From positions 1 through 16,372 of the forward strand of contig JALVEG010000076.1 in the NCBI GenBank assembly GCA_027031145.1: a stretch of DNA of 16,372 nucleotides. The letters run 5' to 3'. Positions 6,954 through 15,493 of this stretch are shown here, piece by piece (the first letter of the stretch is position 1; each line of letters starts with the position of its first letter). The notes under the pieces were generated by a model. That model was not told the origin of the DNA. It did no database searches and saw only the letters and a list, made by a program, of their open reading frames with translations. The DNA comes from Saprospiraceae bacterium. Lineage in GTDB: Bacteria > Bacteroidota > Bacteroidia > Chitinophagales > Saprospiraceae. Made by a program: the position numbers and the translations under genes.

Positions 6954-8744
6954 TCACAAATCTATATCAATTCCGATCTTTTTCATCAGGATTGATGCAT
7001 TAAAGCTATCACAAACACCATTGGTCAATTTGTAGTCAAAGTATAGTTCATCGCCTTTGGTTTTAACGCCGAAATTGTAATTTCTAATCGAGTTTGGATG
7101 CTCGTACACCATATCGGTAAGGGCTAGATCATGTGTAGCTATCATACCCGAAGCTTTATTTTTCATCATTTGTTTGATCAGGGCTTTTGTTCCTATATGC
7201 CTGTCTTGTGAATTTGTACCTCTGAGAAGTTCATCCAATAGCAAGAAGCAATTATCATTTTTTTCAACATATTGGAGTATGGATTTTATCCTCTCCAGTT
7301 CAGCATGAAAAGTCGATAGATTATCTTCCAGAGAATCTATGATACGCATATAAGTAATCAACCGTACATTGGATACTTCAAATGATTCTGCACAGACCGG
7401 ACATCCGTTTAATGCCAAAATTGTATTTAACCCAACGGTTCTTAAAAATGTACTTTTCCCTGCCATATTTGATCCGGTGACTATATCAAATTTTCCTTTG
7501 CCTTCAATGCTATAATCATTATCTATACGGTTTTCTTTTTTGATAAGAGGATGCCCGATATTTTGTCCGGCTATCAATAATTCTTTATCGGATATGTGTG
7601 GAAATACCCAATCGGGATTATTGAAATACAGGATACTCAATGAAAGATGCGCATCAATATCTCCGATTTTATCAAGCCATAATTTGATTTTTGAAGAGTT
7701 TTTTGACATCCAGTCTTCGATTTTATACGAATAATGAATATCCCAAAACAAAAACAAGTTCAGAATACTTGCCACTACGAGATTCAATCGATAATCCAAA
7801 TTTTTTATCAATCCCGATAATCTTTTTAGCTCCATTTCAATCTGATTTTCTCCTGTCAATTCAGATTGAATATTTTGCAAATATTTTGATTTGAATTCAC
7901 TTTTCTTTATTATTTTTATCAATATTGAATATTTCAAAAACAGTTTTTCCTGTTTTGAGACATGTTCATGAATAAGGTCAACTCGCTTTTTGAATTTCAT
8001 GATGATAAAATAGTTTATCGTCAACAGAGGAATTGAAAGTCTCCACCATACCGGATTGATAAAACCAACTACCAGAGATACTATTGTTAGCGTAGAAAGT
8101 ATATACAAAATTACTTTCAGTATTTTTTTATCTTTAAAATAGTATTTGAACACTCCAACCCATCTATCGATACTACCAAAATCTTCATTATCTTTGTCTG
8201 ATATAAAAAATGTCAGGAGGAAGTTATCCCTGAATTTATTATTATTAGCGAGTTCTTTAACTATTTCCTGTCTGTCCAAAATACTTTGTTTTGTATGAGA
8301 AGTGCTTAATAACCAATCTGATAATATTTTTTCTCCCTGTACTGTTACTGTTCTGTTGAGTATATTGAACAATGAGTATTTACCAAAAATATCCAAATCG
8401 GAAGAATACTCATGTTTTTGATTTTTATATTTTTCTCCATCTCCGAAAATATTGGTTGAAGTCAGGGCATTCAATTCGTTTTGATATATTTGAATCAATT
8501 GTTTACTTTTCCCGCTTTGTACTATCAGTTTATTATGTTTTTTTACAAGGTAAGCAAAAAAGATAATTACAGATATTATGACTAAAAATCCAATAATATT
8601 TGAAATAGAAAATCCCAGATAAATAAGATAAATACCGGCTAAAACAACAAGAAGTCTTATAATTGATAATCGCGATATTTTCTTTGATAATAACTTTAAA
8701 CTATCATTGAGTATATTTATCTTTTGGGTATAGTAATTCTGCAT
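6954..8744 (-). CDS. Membrane-associated MutS-family ATPase (MutS-related protein)
   Basis: A 596-residue protein with a MutS-type ABC ATPase at the C-terminus: Walker A GSNMAGKS (424-431) in the MutS form of the P-loop, Walker B LLLDELLRG near 500, and the ATHD switch near 537. The central part (about 120-400) fits the helical clamp and lever region. The N-terminus differs from true MutS: no mismatch-recognition domain with the F-x-E motif, but two hydrophobic segments (about 27-46 and 48-67), with another hydrophobic hairpin near 208-248. It also lacks the C-terminal Smr nuclease of MutS2. Such proteins are usually labelled DNA mismatch repair protein in Bacteroidota, yet the layout suggests a membrane-bound ATPase of unknown substrate. 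The ATG at 8744 is the chosen start. It looks monocistronic and is divergent from the beta-helix gene. Confidence 0.85.
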   Translation of the reverse strand: MQNYYTQKINILNDSLKLLSKKISRLSIIRLLVVLAGIYLIYLGFSISNIIGFLVIISVIIFFAYLVKKHNKLIVQSGKSKQLIQIYQNELNALTSTNIFGDGEKYKNQKHEYSSDLDIFGKYSLFNILNRTVTVQGEKILSDWLLSTSHTKQSILDRQEIVKELANNNKFRDNFLLTFFISDKDNEDFGSIDRWVGVFKYYFKDKKILKVILYILSTLTIVSLVVGFINPVWWRLSIPLLTINYFIIMKFKKRVDLIHEHVSKQEKLFLKYSILIKIIKKSEFKSKYLQNIQSELTGENQIEMELKRLSGLIKNLDYRLNLVVASILNLFLFWDIHYSYKIEDWMSKNSSKIKLWLDKIGDIDAHLSLSILYFNNPDWVFPHISDKELLIAGQNIGHPLIKKENRIDNDYSIEGKGKFDIVTGSNMAGKSTFLRTVGLNTILALNGCPVCAESFEVSNVRLITYMRIIDSLEDNLSTFHAELERIKSILQYVEKNDNCFLLLDELLRGTNSQDRHIGTKALIKQMMKNKASGMIATHDLALTDMVYEHPNSIRNYNFGVKTKGDELYFDYKLTNGVCDSFNASILMKKIGIDIDL

Positions 8745-8979
8745 TTAATTCAGCATGTATTTGTGACTATTTCCATAAACGAAAATAGATAAGTAATATT
8801 CTTTCCGTTTTCCACACTTTTTTTTAACTTTAAAAAAGACAATATTAAAATTCAATACGTTATAACGAAAAAACCTCACAATATTTATGGTATATTCTTT
8901 CCGACATTCTTTGTAAATTTTCCAGCAGTTTTTGAAGCATATCAATACTTAAAAGCATCTTTACTATCAAATATTTCCC

Positions 8980-8987
8980 TATCTTTG
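8980..8987 (+). promoter_or_regulatory. Bacteroidota-type -7 element for the beta-helix/SprB gene
   Basis: TATCTTTG is an exact TAnnTTTG match 38 nt before the ATG at 9026, implying a leader of about 30 nt. A -33 TTG is not clear. The rest of the 8745-9025 gap holds no convincing gene; the open frames there run antisense through this promoter. Confidence 0.5.
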
Positions 8988-9025
8988 AACATAGTAATTG
9001 TTTCAAGAACCAACTCCTAATAATT

Positions 9026-11386
9026 ATGAAAAAGATACTTTTATTAGTCATAGCATTTGTTATTTCATTTAGTACCAGAGCGACTGTTATAGTTTCATCT
9101 GTAGGTCAACTTAAAACGGCAATTCAAAATGCCAATAATGGAATGGATTCGGATATCCTGGTTGCTGATGGTACATACGATCTTGACGGAGCTTATTTAC
9201 TTATATCAAGAACCGGAATTAGCGTAAAATCACAAAGCGGAAATAGATCTGCTGTTATTCTGGACGGTAATTATGTTTCCAATGAAATATTCCAAATCGT
9301 AGCTTCAAATGTTACAATAGCTGATATGACTTTGCAAAAAGCTAAAGATCATCCGATTCATATTATGGGTGGAAATAACTCGGATGTTACAGGAGTAATA
9401 ATAAGCAATGTACATATTATAGATCCGGGACAACAAGCTATTAAAATCAATTCGCGAAATGGATATTTTGTAAACAATGGAATTATCAAGGATTGTAAAA
9501 TAGAGCTAACGGAATCAGGACGCAATTATGTTTGGGATCACAATGGTTCTTGTTATACAGGTGGAATAGATGCACATTCAGCAACCGGATGGGAAATTCG
9601 TGATAATGAAATAATTGGGTTTTGGTGTAGCGCCGGGCTTTCAGAACATGGGATTCATTTCTGGAATGATTCAAAAAATACCCTTGTAGAGCGTAATCTT
9701 ATTATAGATTGCGATAGAGGAATAGGTTTTGGTTTAAACAGCAGTGCCCATCATGGCGGCATTATAAGAAATAATATGATTTATCATCCTAAAAACCATG
9801 GGTATAGTGATGTTGGTATCGGGCTGGAGTCTGCAGACAGTGTAAAAGTATATAATAATACAATATTTTTAAATCACAGTTATCCTAATGCAATTGAATA
9901 CAGATTCACTACTACCAAGGGAGGTATAATAAAAAATAACCTTACGAATAAAGCTATTACTTCAAGAAACGGAGGCACAGCAGATGTTTCAAACAATGTT
10001 ACTGATGCAGTAGCGAATTGGTTTGTTAATACATCAAACGGTGATTTGCATCTGGCTTCGGCTTTAGATGGTTTGGTTGAATCCGGTGTCGAAATAGCAG
10101 GTTTAACCGATGATTTTGATAAGGATTTGAGGCCTATTGGTGATAAAATAGATATCGGAGCAGACGAATATCATATTATCGATAATTCAATAAAAGTTAA
10201 AGTCAAACAAAGCGATATAACCTGCTTCAATGCATGTGATGGAAAAATCACAATTGATACAATTGAAAATGCTGTAATGCCTATAAAATATATGTGGAGC
10301 AACGGAGATACAACAAGTCTAATCGATGAATTGTGTGCCGGGGATTATACCGTAACAGTCACTGATAAAAACGGAAAGACAATAACCAAAACAATTGTTT
10401 TAACTCAACCGGAAGAGTTGCTGTTAAATATAGATCACACCGATGAAACGGCAAACAATGCTAATGATGGCTCCATAAGTTTCAACCCAAGCGGGGGCAC
10501 TGCTCCTTATAAAATATATTGGAATAATCAAATTGTAACCGGTACTATCTCAAATCTGTCTCCCGGTCAATTCTTTTTTACGTTAATTGATGCAAATGAT
10601 TGTTCGGTAACAGACAGTGTTGTTATTGAAAAATTTATTTGTCCGGAACTTGTTATCAATTCTAAAATAATTGACGCCAGCTGTTTTGGCTATTGTGACG
10701 GGTCAATTTCAATCTTAAGCATTGATAATAGTACAATGCCTGTTCACTATAATTGGGATAATGGAGATTCCAGCTTAATTTTGAGTGATCTATGTGCTAA
10801 AGATTATAGAATTGAAATAACAGATGGTAAAAATTGTACTGTTTCACAATCTTTTTCTATAACACAACCTGATGATATCCTTATCACGATAGACAGTACA
10901 AAAGATATTTTCACTAATCAAGCCGGATATATTGCTATTTCATCAAATAATAATGAAAATTATATTTTTTCATGGGTTGGACCCGATGGTTTTAGTGCAG
11001 ACACTGAAGATATTTTTAATCTAAATTCTGCCGGATGTTATACATTGTCGGTACAAGATACTACCACAATGTGCAGCAAAGAATTTGAAATTTGCATCGC
11101 AGATAGAACAGCTACAAGTAATTTGGAAATAAGCAAGATTTATCTCTATCCAAATCCGGCAAGAAAATATATTTTTATGGACTTTTCCGAATCAAAATTT
11201 GCTGATTTCAAGGCAACAATTTCATTTTTCGATTTAGCAGGCAAAAAGCAAATGCAAACCTTGAAAAATCCTGCCGAAAACCTTTTAAAAATAGAAACAA
11301 AAGACTTAAGTAGCCAGATGTTTATAATCAAAATAAAATCTGCTAGATTTGGAGTGATATATAAAAAGGTTGTTGTTGATAAATAG
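9026..11386 (+). CDS. Secreted right-handed beta-helix protein with SprB repeats and T9SS sorting domain
   Basis: A 786-residue exported protein. Residues 1-19 are a classic signal peptide (MKKILLLVIAFVISFSTRA). About 20-385 form a right-handed parallel beta-helix with many short repeats rich in N and G (for example NNMIYHP, YNNTIFLN, IKNNLTN) and end in the common closing motif LRPIGDKIDIGADEY. About 396-690 hold SprB-like modules: two full copies carry CF-x-x-CDG-x-I ... W-x-(N)GD ... LCAGDYTVTVTDKNG ... TQP, near 396-460 and 548-622, with a shorter copy between and a degraded one after. The T9SS type A tail starts near 704 (IYLYPNPARKYIF) and ends KKVVVDK. Beta-helices often bind or cleave polysaccharide, and the N-terminus resembles PL6-like helices, but I cannot identify catalytic residues. 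SprB repeats mark surface adhesins, so a surface-bound, carbohydrate-contacting role is reasonable inference. Confidence 0.88.
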   Translation: MKKILLLVIAFVISFSTRATVIVSSVGQLKTAIQNANNGMDSDILVADGTYDLDGAYLLISRTGISVKSQSGNRSAVILDGNYVSNEIFQIVASNVTIADMTLQKAKDHPIHIMGGNNSDVTGVIISNVHIIDPGQQAIKINSRNGYFVNNGIIKDCKIELTESGRNYVWDHNGSCYTGGIDAHSATGWEIRDNEIIGFWCSAGLSEHGIHFWNDSKNTLVERNLIIDCDRGIGFGLNSSAHHGGIIRNNMIYHPKNHGYSDVGIGLESADSVKVYNNTIFLNHSYPNAIEYRFTTTKGGIIKNNLTNKAITSRNGGTADVSNNVTDAVANWFVNTSNGDLHLASALDGLVESGVEIAGLTDDFDKDLRPIGDKIDIGADEYHIIDNSIKVKVKQSDITCFNACDGKITIDTIENAVMPIKYMWSNGDTTSLIDELCAGDYTVTVTDKNGKTITKTIVLTQPEELLLNIDHTDETANNANDGSISFNPSGGTAPYKIYWNNQIVTGTISNLSPGQFFFTLIDANDCSVTDSVVIEKFICPELVINSKIIDASCFGYCDGSISILSIDNSTMPVHYNWDNGDSSLILSDLCAKDYRIEITDGKNCTVSQSFSITQPDDILITIDSTKDIFTNQAGYIAISSNNNENYIFSWVGPDGFSADTEDIFNLNSAGCYTLSVQDTTTMCSKEFEICIADRTATSNLEISKIYLYPNPARKYIFMDFSESKFADFKATISFFDLAGKKQMQTLKNPAENLLKIETKDLSSQMFIIKIKSARFGVIYKKVVVDK

Positions 11387-11893
11387 AAAATTTTGATTAT
11401 AGGTAAAGCCGGTTCAAAGTGGTTTTAATGTGTTGTCGGCACTTGTATTATCGGTGATTATTATTGAATGCAAATTGGTTTGTGCAAGCAATGAAAACCG
11501 GAATACAATAAACATTAAAAACAAAACTGCTCTATTCGTATTGAATTTAATATAAATATGCATAATTCTTTTCGTTTGTGTTTTTATTTTGAACTGCCTA
11601 TCGCTTGCTTTAGCTATGGCAAAAAAAATCTTTAAAAAGTTTAAATGGGGGTAAAATTTTTATGAATTCCAGGGCGATTATTTCACCTGCAGTTCCAATT
11701 TTTTCTTCAATTATTTTAATTTTGTACGCATTCTCAAGCAAAAATATAAACTTTGTCTCCTTTTTTTTATTTTGGACGCATATCATTTTTTCTTTTTTAG
11801 GAGAGCTATAATTGTATTGAGGTGTATTTCTTGTTTATAATTACAAAAGGAAATGGTTAATTGATTCGTTGCCGGGATACAATCTTTTATCAT
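11387..11893. other. 507-nt intergenic stretch without a convincing gene
   Basis: This lies between the convergent 3' ends of the beta-helix gene and the TonB-dependent receptor. The composition is patchy, with T- and A-runs. The only notable frame is a 58-residue minus-strand ORF at 11610-11786 (start MICVQNKKKE, with GTAGEIIALEFIKILPPFK near its middle), which has no ribosome-binding site or recognised family and may be chance or a remnant of a decayed gene. A weak hairpin, AAAGCC with GGTTTT around 11406-11427, could help end the upstream transcript. No strong terminator, RNA gene or transposon end is seen. Confidence 0.5.
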
Positions 11894-14230
11894 TTAGAAA
11901 TCTATTTTATAACTCAAATTAGGAATCATAATTCTATTATATTTTTTGTCAATGGTATTTGTTTTTATATTATAATAATCAGATTCAAACTCTTTGGTTT
12001 GATTTGCATTTAATACTTGCAAAGACCAAATTGATGAATATCCGGACTTATTTTTTCTATAAGAAACAGTAAATGAAAAAATCGGAGAATCAGGATATTT
12101 TTTTGCAAAAGATATATTCCCGTTTGTTTCTCCATAAATAATTTCTCGTTGATCGATAGAGGCTTTCTCGTTTATCGCTTCCATTCTATTCCCCCCAAGA
12201 TAATTTAATCTGATATTTGTACTGAAAAGATTATTTTTATTTTTCCCAATTTGCCATTCTTTGCCGATTAATATATTGAATATATAGTTTTTATTATAAC
12301 GCGTGTTGCGTTTTATTCTATCATTTGCAGTGTACTTGGAATCAAATACAGATGCCGAAACCAAATAATACAATCCTTTACTCAAATATTTTTCAAGAGT
12401 AATATCAATACCGATATTTCTTCCTGTACCCTTACTTATAAGCTCCTCATTAAAAAATAGATTGTTTTGAGTGTTTAGTGTAGTAATATAGGAATTTGGG
12501 GATACCGGAACATTAATAATATATTGAAAATATGGCTCAATGTTTAATTTTATATTCTTGCTTAGCATTGAATTGAAAGAAATAACAATATGGTTGGATT
12601 TCATTAAATCCAAGGATTTATTGGGTTGATTACCACTTTTGCTTGCAAAATATATGGGCAATGACTCTATTTTACTATGCAATCCATAGGCAAATGCGAA
12701 ACTATTATTTTGATCAAAATGATATTTTAGTGATATTCTTGGTTCAAAAGATGTTTTATTATTTAACCTGAAGTATTGAAAATGGATACCTGCATTTAAT
12801 GTAAAACGATTTGAAAATTTATATTTTGATTGACTGTAAAATTGTATCAAATCTGATTGGCCGTTTTCATTGATCAGATTTATTGGAGTAGTGTTGTCTC
12901 CTATCGATTTATTAATATCTAAATTATATTCTAAGTGATTGTAATAAAAACCTGTTCTATTGCTGTGTTTATTGTTGAAGTGATGAGTAATACTTGATTG
13001 CAAAGTGATTTTATAATTATTTTTAGTCGCATCAGATAAAGGTCTTGGTTTAAAATCGGTATCCAATCGCTGCTCGGTAAAATTCAATCCATTGCCGGTC
13101 AGGGACAAAGAAGTTTTAGAAAAAGTATTGGAATTTACCATTATTTTGTGCTTCAAGCCTGATGCAAACATATACAAAGAAGTCTGAGAATCGTCCATGT
13201 CTGTTGTTGATTTCCATTCCAAGCTATCTAAAGCCTCTATGTTGATTGCATCATAAGCAGCAATGCTCCATATTGAAAATGTACCTGTTTTTTTTGTTGG
13301 AAAATTTAGTTTAAATGATAAATCCTGATATTTTAATACGCCACTATTGCTAGGTAATACCGGACTTATTAATGCCATTGTCGAATACCGATAATTTATT
13401 AAGTAAGATGCTTTTTCCCCCTTTTTAAAAGGACCTTCAGTTGCAAAGTCAATGCCTAACAAACCTGCCTGCAAAGTATATTCTCTGGTAGAAGAATTTC
13501 CTTTTCTCAGATTAATATCAAATACTCCGGAAATTGCGTTTCCATATTCGGCTGGAAATGCTCCGGTATAAAAATCACTATTACCAATCATTTGGCTACT
13601 TAGAGCGGTTAACAATCCTGCTCCGGCAATAGTCAGATTGGCAAAGTGATTTGGACTTGGTATCTCAACACCTTCAATTCTCCATAAAAGACCGGACGGA
13701 CTGTTACCACGAATAGAAATTCCATTACTACTAATAGAAGGTGTGGCTACTCCTGCAAATGAAGAGACTAATCTAGCCGGATCGCTTAAACCACCTGCAT
13801 ATCGCTGTGTTTCCTCTACGGTAAATTGGCGGCTACTGACACTTGCCATAGAATTAATTGGGTTGTTTTTTTTGTTTGCAACAATGACAACTTCATCTAT
13901 CTCAGTTGCTTTTTCGGTTAAATCAATATCCAAAACCACCTCTTTTCCCGAACTTATCAAAAGGTTACTGAGTAAAACACTCTCATATCCAATCATACTT
14001 ATTTTAATGCTTTGTCGCCCGACAGGTACATTTCCCAACGTAAATTCGCCTTCAATATTTGTTACAGTACCTTTAACAGGTTCGCTATCCCAAAGAACTA
14101 TGTTTGCCCCAATAATCGGTTCTTTTGTGATTTTATCAAACACGTTTCCTTTAATTGTTTGGGTGACTATTTGTGAAAATAACAAATTGGAAAAACAAAG
14201 AATGCTTATTATTAGTACGATTTTTTTCAT
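11894..14230 (-). CDS. TonB-dependent outer-membrane receptor with carboxypeptidase-regulatory-like N-domain
   Basis: A 778-residue outer-membrane beta-barrel that would import a ligand using TonB-ExbBD energy. The start is placed at 14230 (MKKIVLIISILCFSNLLFSQ), which begins exactly with the signal peptide; the frame stays open 16 codons further up, but that extension would run into the upstream gene. Domains: CarboxypepD_reg-like beta-sandwich at about 25-105 (IKGNVFDKITKEPIIGANI ... VPVGRQSIKISMIGYES), a TonB-box-like strand TEIDEVVIVAN (109-119), a plug at about 125-243 with SIRGNSPSG (172-180) and FPAEYGNAISGVFDINLR (225-242), then the barrel, ending in Phe as expected for BAM-dependent insertion. 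It is shorter than SusC-type receptors and has no SusD partner, so a small ligand such as a siderophore, vitamin, metal or peptide is more likely than a glycan. It begins one nt after the CPBP protease stop, so the two are translationally coupled. Confidence 0.92.
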   Translation of the reverse strand: MKKIVLIISILCFSNLLFSQIVTQTIKGNVFDKITKEPIIGANIVLWDSEPVKGTVTNIEGEFTLGNVPVGRQSIKISMIGYESVLLSNLLISSGKEVVLDIDLTEKATEIDEVVIVANKKNNPINSMASVSSRQFTVEETQRYAGGLSDPARLVSSFAGVATPSISSNGISIRGNSPSGLLWRIEGVEIPSPNHFANLTIAGAGLLTALSSQMIGNSDFYTGAFPAEYGNAISGVFDINLRKGNSSTREYTLQAGLLGIDFATEGPFKKGEKASYLINYRYSTMALISPVLPSNSGVLKYQDLSFKLNFPTKKTGTFSIWSIAAYDAINIEALDSLEWKSTTDMDDSQTSLYMFASGLKHKIMVNSNTFSKTSLSLTGNGLNFTEQRLDTDFKPRPLSDATKNNYKITLQSSITHHFNNKHSNRTGFYYNHLEYNLDINKSIGDNTTPINLINENGQSDLIQFYSQSKYKFSNRFTLNAGIHFQYFRLNNKTSFEPRISLKYHFDQNNSFAFAYGLHSKIESLPIYFASKSGNQPNKSLDLMKSNHIVISFNSMLSKNIKLNIEPYFQYIINVPVSPNSYITTLNTQNNLFFNEELISKGTGRNIGIDITLEKYLSKGLYYLVSASVFDSKYTANDRIKRNTRYNKNYIFNILIGKEWQIGKNKNNLFSTNIRLNYLGGNRMEAINEKASIDQREIIYGETNGNISFAKKYPDSPIFSFTVSYRKNKSGYSSIWSLQVLNANQTKEFESDYYNIKTNTIDKKYNRIMIPNLSYKIDF

Positions 14231-14231
14231 A

Positions 14232-15053
14232 TTAAATGTATTTTTTTGAGTTAAAAAAGAATGCTTTATCTTTTGCAATAATATAAATGGAAAACAGCAA
14301 TAATAATCCTGTTTGTATTACTTTGCTCATTGGGTGAGTTGCAAATATTTCATTGAAATATCCGGCAGTAATATGAAAAATAATTGCTACCAAAATGTTC
14401 CTGTTTGTTCTATAATAAAGCCAATTCATTATTATTACAAAAGGGAATAAACTGACAATAAAATTAATGGAATAAATTACTCCCGATTCGACCAAATTGC
14501 TTTGGTAATAGTCTTTGATAAACGAAAGTGGAATATGCCATACTCCCCAGAATAAAGCGAAAATTATTGATGTATTGAATAAATTAAATCTATTACGGAG
14601 ACTGTCGGTTCCATAAGTATGCCAAGCAAGTTCCTCCAATACAGGAGCAATTATTAATAGAAACCATACAGGAAAAACTCCCGATGTAAATGTATAATGT
14701 CCGGTTATTTGAAACTGAGACGAACTGTAACCAAATAATAACGAAATAGCCTGTGCCAATATAATACTTCCCGGCATTAATAAAACAGTTAAGAATAGAT
14801 AAACAGGTTTGATTGATTTAAAATTAAATAATCTTGGAAACAAATCTTTCTTTAAAGTTCTTTCCCTTTTCATCAACCAAAATGCAATAGCCATTGGTGA
14901 TATTAGTCCTATAAAACCTATTATACTCGAAGATAGATTATTAGGTTCTGGTTGGGTTTCCAAATGGCTTATATATGCTGCAACACCCCAAAACAACCAA
15001 GGAATTGCAGTGGATAGTATATAGAACAATAAGGGTTTATTGTAAAGTTTCAT
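14232..15053 (-). CDS. CPBP-family intramembrane metalloprotease (CAAX/Abi)
   Basis: A 273-residue polytopic membrane protein of the CPBP (Rce1/PrsW-like glutamic/metal protease) family. The motifs are in order: EE (140-141) followed by SLR (151-153), H173 in FALFWGVWHIPL, and H227 in ILVAIIFHITAGYFNE with N234. The usual EExxxR is present in relaxed form, with a longer gap to the Arg. About seven to eight hydrophobic segments are visible. The start is ATG at 15053; the open frame can be extended to a TTG at 15089, but the extra 12 polar residues (LHNNIKSKSIS) are unlike the family. In other bacteria CPBP proteins mature peptides, give self-immunity to bacteriocins or cleave membrane proteins. 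It is first in an operon with the TonB-dependent receptor, with a 1-nt gap, so the two products are likely made together; a shared function is inference. Confidence 0.85.
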   Translation of the reverse strand: MKLYNKPLLFYILSTAIPWLFWGVAAYISHLETQPEPNNLSSSIIGFIGLISPMAIAFWLMKRERTLKKDLFPRLFNFKSIKPVYLFLTVLLMPGSIILAQAISLLFGYSSSQFQITGHYTFTSGVFPVWFLLIIAPVLEELAWHTYGTDSLRNRFNLFNTSIIFALFWGVWHIPLSFIKDYYQSNLVESGVIYSINFIVSLFPFVIIMNWLYYRTNRNILVAIIFHITAGYFNEIFATHPMSKVIQTGLLLLFSIYIIAKDKAFFFNSKKYI

Positions 15054-15321
15054 ACTTATAGATTTTGATTTGATATTATTATGAAGCAAAGTAACAGTAT
15101 TATGTAACTATAATCGCCCAATCCTATAATACTGGACTAATTTTAGCGAGCAGTATTGTTAGGTGTAATTTAATGTATAGCCAATGCGATAATATGAGGT
15201 GTGAAATAATGTAAATGATTTCTTGAAATTAGTTATTTAACAAACTAATGCACTTCTCAAAAAAAATGTAGATATTGCAGTCAAAGTGTCAAAGTTAATA
15301 GCTGTAATATTTTATTAAATT

Positions 15322-15422
15322 TTCCCGCAATGGACGCAAAGGATTCGCTAAGTATCGCCAAGATATAAAGTGATTTTTCCTTTTACGAACCTTAGCATAA
15401 TCTGCGTGTTATTTGGCGGGAA
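15322..15422. repeat. Imperfect palindromic repeat with TTCCCGC/GCGGGAA ends
   Basis: The ends TTCCCGC (15322-15328) and GCGGGAA (15416-15422) are exact inverted repeats. Inside, ACGCAAAGGATTCGCTAAG pairs imperfectly with CTTAGCATAATCTGCGT, including perfect GCTAAG (15347-15352) and CTTAGC (15391-15396). The wording (CCCGC, GCGTAATCTGCG-like core) resembles a palindromic repeat I recall as abundant in Bacteroidota genomes. It lies 71 nt beyond the stop of the AraC gene and may help end that transcript. The rest of the 15054-15493 gap shows the likely CPBP promoter region and nothing else recognisable. Confidence 0.6.
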
Positions 15423-15493
15423 TCCCTAGATTATGAATCTTATCTTTGCAAGCTTCTTCAATTATTTAAACATGAAAAAGAACAAGTATATGG

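Noticed and set aside
5963..8744. Treating the AlkD-like and MutS-like genes as one DNA-repair operon
   Set aside because: They are convergent on opposite strands with a palindromic element between them.
8745..9051. Two minus-strand frames of 63-66 codons between the MutS-like and beta-helix genes
   Set aside because: Low-complexity, unlike any family, and they run antisense through an exact TAnnTTTG promoter element and the start of the beta-helix gene.
13743..14249. 168-codon plus-strand frame opposite the TonB-dependent receptor
   Set aside because: It is antisense to the plug and N-terminal domain of the receptor, whose motifs are unambiguous; the Ser/Thr/Leu-rich product is a codon shadow.
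14231..14278. Upstream 16-codon extension of the TonB-dependent receptor
   Set aside because: It would place polar residues before a perfect signal peptide and overlap the upstream gene; the start at 14230 explains both the signal peptide and the 1-nt gap.
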